From positions 1 through 10,077 of the forward strand of contig JACIXM010000286.1 of the NCBI GenBank assembly GCA_014360395.1: a stretch of 10,077 nt of DNA, in the 5' to 3' direction. Source of the stretch: Actinotalea sp. (GTDB taxonomy: Bacteria; Actinomycetota; Actinomycetes; Actinomycetales; Cellulomonadaceae). The notes under the pieces were generated by a model that was not told where the DNA came from, did not search any database, and saw only the letters and a program-made list of their open reading frames with translations. The position numbers and the translations under genes are program-made. The stretch's first letter is position 1, and each line of letters begins with the position of its first letter. Of the stretch, positions 5,963-10,077 are shown piece after piece.

Positions 5963-7636
5963 TCAGGCCTCGGCCGGAGCCACGCTCTCCGTCGACCGCT
6001 CGGCGGACTTGCGACGGCGGTTGCGCCGCCGGCGCGGACGGTCGCCGCCCTCGCCGCCGGCACCCGCGCCGCCGTCGGCGGTCGTCGCGCTGCCCGCAGC
6101 CGGGCCACCGGCCGAGGTGTCGTCGGCAGGGCCGGACCGCCGGCGGGACCGCCCGCCGGACCGCTCACCACCGTCGTCGCCGGAGCGGCGCGAGCCGCCC
6201 CGGTCCCGGTCCCCGCGGCCCCGACCGCCACGACCCTCCTCGCGCCCGCCGGGACGCTTGCCGACCCGCTTGCCGGTCTCGCCCAGGTCCTCGAGCTCCT
6301 CCGCCTCCAGGCCGGCCCGGGTGCGGGCCTCCTTCGGCAGCCGGCCCTTGGTGCCCTCGGGGATGTCGAGCTCCTCGTACAGGTGGGGCGAGGAGGAGTA
6401 CGTCTCGACCGGCTCGGGGAAGCCGAGGTCGAGGGCGCGGTCGATGAGGCCCCAGCGGGGCAGGTCGTCCCAGTCCACGAAGGTGACCGCCGTGCCCGTC
6501 CGCCCGGCGCGCCCGGTGCGGCCGGTCCGGTGCAGGTAGGTCTTCTCGTCCTCGGGGCACTGGTAGTTGACGACGTGGGTGACGTCGTCCACGTCGATGC
6601 CGCGCGCCGCGACGTCCGTCGCGACGAGGACGTCGATCTTGCCCGAGCGGAACGCGCGCAGGGCCTGCTCGCGCGCGCCCTGGCCCAGGTCGCCGTGGAT
6701 GGCGCCGGCCGCGAAGCCGCGCTCGGTCAGCTCGTCGGAGACCTTGGCGGCGGTGCGCTTGGTCCGGGCGAAGACGATCGTCAGACCGCGCCCGCGGGCC
6801 TGGAGGATGCGGGAGAGCATCTCGACCTTGTCCAGGGCGTGCGCTCGGTAGACGACCTGCTTGATCGCCTTGAGCGTCGCGCCGTCGTCGTCCGGGTCCG
6901 CGGCCCGGATGTGGGTCGGCTGGGTCATGTAGCGGCGGGCCATCGCGACGACGGCGCCCGGCATGGTCGCCGAGAACAGCATCGTGTGGCGGGTCGCGGG
7001 GGTCCGGGCGAGGAGCTTCTCCACGTCGGGGAGGAAGCCGAGGTCGAGCATCTCGTCCGCCTCGTCCAGGACGACCGTCTTGGCCCGCGTCAGGTCCAGG
7101 TGGCCCTGGTTCATGAGGTCGATCATGCGACCCGGGGTGCCGACCACGACCTCGACGCCGCGGTGCAGCGCCTCGACCTGCGGCTCGTAGGCGCGGCCGC
7201 CGTAGACCTGCACGACGCGGACCGAGCGGCGCCGCGAGGCGGTCTCCAGGTCGCCGGCGACCTGCACGGCGAGCTCGCGCGTCGGAACGATGACCACGGC
7301 CTGCGGCTTGCCCGGCGCGGGCAGGGAGGAGAAGCCGTCCTCGTCGGGGCCGACGACGTGCTCCAGCAGCGGCAGCCCGAAACCGAGCGTCTTGCCGGTG
7401 CCCGTCTTGGCCTGACCGATGATGTCGTGCCGCGACAGCGCGACCGGCAGCGTCAGGGCCTGGATGGGGAAGGGGTGGGTGATGCCGGCGTCGGTGAGGG
7501 CGTCGACGATCTGGGCGCGGATGCCGAAGTCGGCGAACGTCTGCTGGACGGGGACGTCGGCGGGGGCGGCGACGATCGCGTCGGGCAGGGCCGCGTCGGC
7601 GGCGAGGTCGGTCGTCAGGTCCGGTGTGTCGGGCAT
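5963..7636 (-). CDS. DEAD-box ATP-dependent RNA helicase (RhlE/CshA-like)
   Basis: The product has 557 residues and starts at ATG 7636 (MPDTPDLTTDLAAD), 7 bases after GGAG. All DEAD-box motifs are present: Q motif (F37, PFPIQ 55-59), Walker A AKTGTGKT (76-83), PTREL (118-122), TPGR (167-170), DEAD (191-194), SAT (222-224), HGD (314-316), ATDVAARGID (339-348) and HRTGRTGRAG (369-378). Two RecA-like domains span about 30-235 and 260-400. Residues from about 455 form a disordered Arg/Gly/Asp-rich tail (RGGRGRGDRDRGG; RPRRRRNRRRK near the end), typical of RNA-binding tails. It should unwind RNA duplexes in ribosome assembly or mRNA decay; the exact target is not visible. A long structured leader precedes it. 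An in-frame extension up to 7825 exists but lacks helicase homology and I treat it as untranslated. Confidence 0.95.
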   Translation of the reverse strand: MPDTPDLTTDLAADAALPDAIVAAPADVPVQQTFADFGIRAQIVDALTDAGITHPFPIQALTLPVALSRHDIIGQAKTGTGKTLGFGLPLLEHVVGPDEDGFSSLPAPGKPQAVVIVPTRELAVQVAGDLETASRRRSVRVVQVYGGRAYEPQVEALHRGVEVVVGTPGRMIDLMNQGHLDLTRAKTVVLDEADEMLDLGFLPDVEKLLARTPATRHTMLFSATMPGAVVAMARRYMTQPTHIRAADPDDDGATLKAIKQVVYRAHALDKVEMLSRILQARGRGLTIVFARTKRTAAKVSDELTERGFAAGAIHGDLGQGAREQALRAFRSGKIDVLVATDVAARGIDVDDVTHVVNYQCPEDEKTYLHRTGRTGRAGRTGTAVTFVDWDDLPRWGLIDRALDLGFPEPVETYSSSPHLYEELDIPEGTKGRLPKEARTRAGLEAEELEDLGETGKRVGKRPGGREEGRGGRGRGDRDRGGSRRSGDDGGERSGGRSRRRSGPADDTSAGGPAAGSATTADGGAGAGGEGGDRPRRRRNRRRKSAERSTESVAPAEA

Positions 7637-7686
7637 ACGGGTACTCCACGGTGTCTGCCGCGGGGCCACACGCGTCGGGTGGTCCT

Positions 7687-7727
7687 GGGACCTCGTCGCA
7701 GCCGGAGGGCTGCGGGTGCCGGGTCCC
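7687..7727 (-). promoter_or_regulatory. Two-part stem-loop in the helicase leader
   Basis: The inner arms CGCAGCC and GGCTGCG (7697-7703 with 7708-7714) pair as 7 bp around a 4-base loop. The outer arms GGGACC and GGTCCC (7687-7692 with 7722-7727) pair as 6 bp. It ends about 50 bases before the helicase ATG, inside the untranslated leader if transcription starts near 7834. The remaining leader (7637-7686 and 7728-7841) shows no gene. The structure may modulate translation, but this is inference. Confidence 0.35.
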
Positions 7728-7841
7728 GGACTCGTACCGGAGCGGGCCGCGCCGCGGATGGGCCGGTAGCCGATCGCGGAGTGCTGGCCCCGGTGCGGGG
7801 CGAGGATGTCGGGACGACCGGTCAACCGAAGGAACGCAGTG

Positions 7842-7847
7842 ATGGTA
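7842..7847 (-). promoter_or_regulatory. Possible -10 element of the helicase gene
   Basis: TACCAT on the minus strand lies in a locally AT-richer patch. It would place the start of transcription near 7834 and give a leader of about 200 bases. No matching -35 element is seen. Confidence 0.28.
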
Positions 7848-7862
7848 TCGGACGGCGTCCGC

Positions 7863-7901
7863 GCGTGCCCGCACGCCGTGCGTGCCGCGCGCCGGCGTGC
7901 C
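7863..7901. repeat. Three direct repeats of GCGTGCC plus a palindrome
   Basis: GCGTGCC occurs at 7863, 7880 and 7895. CGCACG-C-CGTGCG is a perfect palindrome at 7870-7882. The cluster lies between the possible helicase -10 and the -10 of the ferritin-like gene, so it could bind a regulator of either gene. GC-rich short repeats arise easily by chance here. Confidence 0.3.
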
Positions 7902-7923
7902 CTGGCTGCTGCCCCCGCGGCGT

Positions 7924-7929
7924 TAGCCT
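7924..7929 (+). promoter_or_regulatory. -10-like hexamer, probable leaderless promoter of the ferritin-like gene
   Basis: TAGCCT is followed by 6 bases (gatcgg) and then ATG at 7936. No Shine-Dalgarno is present, so the transcript probably starts at or beside the start codon. Confidence 0.45.
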
Positions 7930-7935
7930 GATCGG

Positions 7936-8646
7936 ATGAGCGGAACCACGACGTCCGACGCGGAGCGCCCCGCCGACGCCCCTTCGGGTTACGACGCCTC
8001 GGTCGAGGACGCCCTCGCGGTGCTGGGAATGGTGGCCTACCTCGAGCTGGCCGCGTTCACGCGGCTGGCAGCCGACGCGGGACTGGCCCCGACCCTCGCC
8101 CAGCGGCTCGAGCTGAGCGACCTGGCGGGGCAGTCGCTGGACCACCTGGGCCGCGTGCGGGACCGGATCGGCGAGCTCGGTTTTGAGCTGGAGCAGGTCA
8201 TGGCGCCGCACGCCGGCCTGCTCGTCGACTTCGACACCCGCACGATCCCGAGCACCTGGTGGGAGCGCCTGCTCAAGGCGTACGTGGGCTACGCCGTCGC
8301 GGACGACTTCTGCCGGGCCCTGGCACGGCCCCTCGACGACGGCACGCGGGCGGTCGTCGAGGACGTGCTGGAGGGCGAGGCGCACACCGCGCTCGTCCTG
8401 GGGTCGCTGGCGAGGGCGGTCGAGAGCGACCCGACGCTCGCCTCCCGCCTGGCGCTGTGGGGCCGGCGCCTGGTGGGCGAGGCGCTCAACGCCGTCTCCG
8501 CGGTGCTCGAGGGCCAGCCGCGCTTCCGCCCGCTGCTGGAGGCCGCGATGGCGGACGAGCGCGGCGCCGACGCCCAGCAGCGGCTCTTCGCGCTGCTCAC
8601 GGCGGAGCACAGCCGCCGGATGGGGCGCCTCGGCCTGGCGGCGTGA
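7936..8646 (+). CDS. Ferritin-like domain protein (MiaE_2-type)
   Basis: The product has 236 residues and is predicted to be nearly all helical and soluble. The pattern matches the actinobacterial ferritin-like MiaE_2 group: LGMVAYLELAAFTRLAADAGLAP split over helix A (30-52, with E37), a second helix ending DHLGRVRDRIGELG (69-82), WWERLLKAYVGYAVADDF (108-125), a GEAH segment (147-150), LALWGRRLVGEALN (172-185, with E182), and a closing TAEHSRRMGRLGL (222-234). MiaE itself is a diiron tRNA hydroxylase; the actinobacterial group is named for its fold and its role is unknown. The position where I expect the E of an ExxH metal motif before H70 is S67, so the metal site may be altered. The gene is divergent from the helicase and converges on DUF3107. 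M. tuberculosis Rv3210c looks like its counterpart (from memory). Confidence 0.85.
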   Translation: MSGTTTSDAERPADAPSGYDASVEDALAVLGMVAYLELAAFTRLAADAGLAPTLAQRLELSDLAGQSLDHLGRVRDRIGELGFELEQVMAPHAGLLVDFDTRTIPSTWWERLLKAYVGYAVADDFCRALARPLDDGTRAVVEDVLEGEAHTALVLGSLARAVESDPTLASRLALWGRRLVGEALNAVSAVLEGQPRFRPLLEAAMADERGADAQQRLFALLTAEHSRRMGRLGLAA

Positions 8647-8684
8647 GGCCTCCCGGCGCTGCGCCGCCACGGCAGCGCGGACGA

Positions 8685-8722
8685 CGACGGCGCGACGCCC
8701 GAGCCGGGTCGCCGCGCCGTCG
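8685..8722. terminator. Candidate bidirectional hairpin between convergent genes
   Basis: CGACGGCGCG (8685-8694) and CGCGCCGTCG (8713-8722) form a perfect 10-bp stem around an 18-base loop that can pair further. It lies in the 81-base gap between the ferritin-like and DUF3107 stops. No T-run follows on either side. Confidence 0.45.
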
Positions 8723-8727
8723 GTCGC

Positions 8728-8952
8728 TCAGATGTTGTGGAAGCCGACCTTGCGGGTCTCGTCGCTGCCGATCTCGATGTAGGCGACGGTCGCGCTCGGG
8801 ACGAGGAAGTGCCGGCCGCGGGTGTCGGTGAGCTGCAGCGGGCCGCCCTCGGCGAGGGCGGCGGCGACAGCGGCGGACACCTCGTCGGCGGTCTTGTCGG
8901 TCTCGAACACCAGCTCGCGCCCCACGTTCTGCACGCCGATCGTGATCTCCAC
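8728..8952 (-). CDS. DUF3107 small conserved protein
   Basis: The product has 74 residues. I chose the GTG at 8952 (VEITIGVQNVGREL) over the GTG at 8958: AGGAG sits 5 bases before 8952 but would overlap the 8958 codon, and family members begin near MEVTIGVQ. The sequence reads as strand-helix-strand-strand: ITIGVQN, a helix TADEVSAAVAAALAEG, then PLQLTDTRGRHFLVPS and TVAYIEIGSDETRKVGF. The DUF3107 family is found across actinobacteria and has no known function (TB9.4/Rv3208A is the M. tuberculosis member, from memory). No membrane helix or signal is present. It follows the TetR gene on the same strand after 96 bases and converges on the ferritin-like gene. It may be co-transcribed with TetR or use the TAGGAT near 8990. 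Confidence 0.93.
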   Translation of the reverse strand: MEITIGVQNVGRELVFETDKTADEVSAAVAAALAEGGPLQLTDTRGRHFLVPSATVAYIEIGSDETRKVGFHNI

Positions 8953-8957
8953 GTCCA

Positions 8958-8963
8958 CTCCTC
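8958..8963 (-). promoter_or_regulatory. Shine-Dalgarno GAGGAG deciding the DUF3107 start
   Basis: GAGGAG on the minus strand ends 5 bases before the GTG at 8952. Its last base is the first base of the upstream candidate GTG at 8958, which makes that earlier start unlikely. Confidence 0.7.
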
Positions 8964-8989
8964 AAGCCGTCGGTTCAGGACCTGGCGCC

Positions 8990-8995
8990 ATCCTA
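8990..8995 (-). promoter_or_regulatory. Possible -10 element of DUF3107
   Basis: TAGGAT on the minus strand lies 37 bases before the GTG at 8952, leaving room for a short leader with the GAGGAG site. No clear -35 element is seen. DUF3107 may instead be read through from the TetR gene. Confidence 0.32.
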
Positions 8996-9048
8996 GGCAC
9001 GCGGTCGCGCCGCGGAGGCCCCGGAGGCCGTCTGTCCGCCGACAGCGA

Positions 9049-9690
9049 TCAGGGGGTGGTCCCGGCGCCGCGCACGAGGCCCGCAACGCCACGCCAGGAC
9101 AGGTCGGTGATGAGCTCGACCGTGGCGTCCACCCCGACCTCACCGGTGCGGTACCGGGTGGTCGCCGCGACCTGGGCCATCCCGACGAGGGCCGCCCCGG
9201 CCAGCCGGGCCTCCGCGTCGGGCAGCCCCGCCACCCCCTGCAGGCCGCGGCAGATCGCCCGCGCCGCCTCGGCGGAGGCGTGCTCGACGCGCAGGCGCAC
9301 GTCGGCGTCACGGGTGACGTCGGACTCGAACAGCAGCGAGAAGGACTCGCCGGCCTGCTCGACGAACTCCACGTACGCCCGCACGATCGCCCGGACGACG
9401 TCGCGGCCGCCGCTGGCCGCCTCGGCCGGGATGCCGGCCAGCGCCGCGTCGATCCGGGCCACGAGCGCCTCGCCCCGGTGGTCGACGACGGCGAGGTAGA
9501 GGTCGAGCTTGGACGGGAAGTGGCGGTAGAGGACGGGCTTGCTGACCTCCGCCGCGTCGGCGATGTCGTCCATCGACACGTGGTGGTAGCCCTCGCGGGC
9601 GAAGAGCTCCTGGGCGACCTCGAGCACCTGCGCGCGGCGGGCCACGGCGGCCATCCGCACGGCGCGGGGACGTCCCGCGGGATCGCTCAT
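9049..9690 (-). CDS. TetR-family transcriptional regulator
   Basis: The product has 213 residues. The N-terminal DNA-binding domain (about 14-62) is clear: RRAQVLEVAQELFAREGYHH, then the helix-turn-helix VSMDDIADAAEVSKPVLYRHF with the usual YRHFPSK end (split here at about residue 54). The rest is an all-helical ligand-binding and dimerisation domain (about 65-205) with no residues that reveal the ligand. The start is the ATG at 9690. It has no Shine-Dalgarno, but TAGCAT lies 6 bases before it, suggesting a leaderless transcript. A 19-bp palindrome over this promoter is a likely site for autorepression. It diverges from the exported-protein gene at 9755 and precedes DUF3107. M. tuberculosis Rv3208 has the same position next to DUF3107 (from memory). 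Confidence 0.94.
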   Translation of the reverse strand: MSDPAGRPRAVRMAAVARRAQVLEVAQELFAREGYHHVSMDDIADAAEVSKPVLYRHFPSKLDLYLAVVDHRGEALVARIDAALAGIPAEAASGGRDVVRAIVRAYVEFVEQAGESFSLLFESDVTRDADVRLRVEHASAEAARAICRGLQGVAGLPDAEARLAGAALVGMAQVAATTRYRTGEVGVDATVELITDLSWRGVAGLVRGAGTTP

Positions 9691-9709
9691 CCATCGATGC
9701 TATCGACGG
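9691..9709. promoter_or_regulatory. Near-perfect 19-bp palindrome, candidate TetR operator
   Basis: CCATCGAT-GCT-ATCGACGG has 8-base arms that match at 7 of 8 positions. It begins directly upstream of the TetR ATG and covers the TAGCAT -10 hexamer and the expected transcription start, so binding there would block transcription. It is 46 bases before the divergent GTG at 9755, so one site could act on both genes. Confidence 0.55.
9697..9702 (-). promoter_or_regulatory. -10-like hexamer, probable leaderless promoter of the TetR gene
   Basis: TAGCAT on the minus strand is followed by cgatgg and then the ATG at 9690. It is the core of the palindrome at 9691-9709. Confidence 0.45.
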
Positions 9710-9754
9710 ACCGCGCCCTGTGCCGTCGGTGTGTCGTGGTGTCACGATGGGGCC

Positions 9755-10077
9755 GTGTCGTCGTCCCCGCTCCCGACCCGACCGGCCCACGGCCGGCGGA
9801 GGGCGGCGCGCCGACGCCCTCCGGCATGGGTCGGCCGGACCGCCCTCGCCGCGGCGGGACTCGTGGCTCTGGCGAGCGGGACCGCGACCGGCGCGCTGGT
9901 CGACGCGGTGGCCGACGGCCCGGGTCCGCTCGCGTCGGCTCCTGCGGCCGGGCCCGCCGACGACGACGTCGCCTCGCGCGGACCGGTCGACGCGGTGGCC
10001 ACGCTCGAGCGCGCGGCGCCGTCGTCCGCCGGGACGGGTGCGCAGGGCGAGGCCTGGCCCCCGCCGGAGGCAGTCCC
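9755..10077 (+). CDS. Exported or membrane-anchored protein, N-terminal part only
   Basis: The gene runs off the right edge; 107 residues are visible from the GTG at 9755 (VSSSPLPTRPAHG). A strongly basic segment (RRRAARRR, 14-21) is followed by one hydrophobic helix (about 25-49; WVGRTALAAAGLVALASG) and then a low-complexity Ala/Gly/Pro/Asp-rich stretch. This fits a signal peptide or an N-terminal anchor with a linker to an extracytoplasmic domain that is not visible. By position next to TetR/DUF3107, a DUF3152-type protein would be expected (as with M. tuberculosis Rv3207c, from memory), but the visible part cannot prove this; a cell-wall hydrolase is also possible. CACGAT lies 6 bases before the GTG, and there is no Shine-Dalgarno. 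The 16-base sequence encoding VDAVA occurs twice. Confidence 0.68.
   Translation, partial: MSSSPLPTRPAHGRRRAARRRPPAWVGRTALAAAGLVALASGTATGALVDAVADGPGPLASAPAAGPADDDVASRGPVDAVATLERAAPSSAGTGAQGEAWPPPEAV

Noticed and set aside
7637..7825. In-frame N-terminal extension of the helicase to ATG 7825
   Set aside because: The 63 extra residues are Pro/Arg/Ser-rich and unlike helicase N-termini, while ATG 7636 has GGAG at good spacing.
7820..7825. TTGACC on the minus strand as a -35 box for the helicase
   Set aside because: The sequence 17 bases downstream is all G/C and has no -10-like element.
6383..7939. A 518-codon plus-strand open frame opposite the helicase
   Set aside because: The minus strand encodes every DEAD-box motif in one frame; the plus frame has no recognisable domain and is a GC-driven shadow.
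9032..9045. CTGTC-CGCC-GACAG hairpin after the TetR stop as a terminator
   Set aside because: The stem is only 5 bp with no T-run; expected by chance in this sequence.
1..10077. Mobile element, phage, CRISPR, toxin-antitoxin or defence island
   Set aside because: No transposase, integrase, repeat array, tRNA-linked attachment site or change in base composition was seen; all recognised genes are common actinobacterial chromosomal families.

Overview
The window looks like ordinary chromosomal DNA from a very GC-rich Gram-positive actinomycete. The gene families and codon use fit Cellulomonas or a close relative; this is inferred from style and family content, not from a search. Coding is dense: ten complete protein genes and two partial ones at the edges. 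I see no RNA gene, insertion sequence, CRISPR array or phage gene. The longest gap without a gene is about 300 bases (7637-7935), and it is described as a structured helicase leader.

Left part (1-4584). A truncated MgtE-N/PRC-barrel protein (minus) diverges from a YflT-type general stress membrane protein with a proline-rich repeated tail (plus). That gene converges, with a 3-base gap, on a complete aminopeptidase P (pepP, minus). pepP diverges from a PHP-domain phosphoesterase (plus), which overlaps a MarC-family membrane protein by 4 bases in a two-gene operon.

Middle part (4568-7935). On the minus strand lie a DEAD-box RNA helicase with a basic Arg/Gly-rich tail, a four-helix membrane protein of unknown function, and a two-helix membrane protein of unknown function. 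The last one overlaps the 3' end of the MarC gene. The helicase has a leader of up to about 200 bases that can form a two-part stem-loop.

Right part (7936-10077). A ferritin-like (MiaE_2-type) protein (plus) converges on a DUF3107 small protein and a TetR-family regulator (both minus). A partial gene for an exported or membrane-anchored protein starts on the plus strand at 9755. TetR, DUF3107, ferritin-like protein and DEAD helicase sit together in other actinobacteria too; from memory, the M. tuberculosis Rv3208-Rv3211 region has the same set.

The main regulatory signal is a repeated layout. Several starts have a TANNNT -10-like hexamer only 6-8 bases upstream and no clear Shine-Dalgarno sequence, which suggests leaderless transcripts. 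The TetR promoter also lies inside a 19-bp near-perfect palindrome that is a good candidate for its own operator. I did not find a clearly new multi-gene system. The most promising leads are the conserved TetR/DUF3107/ferritin-like/helicase block, the ferritin-like protein that may have lost a metal ligand, the helicase leader, and the membrane protein with buried acidic residues.
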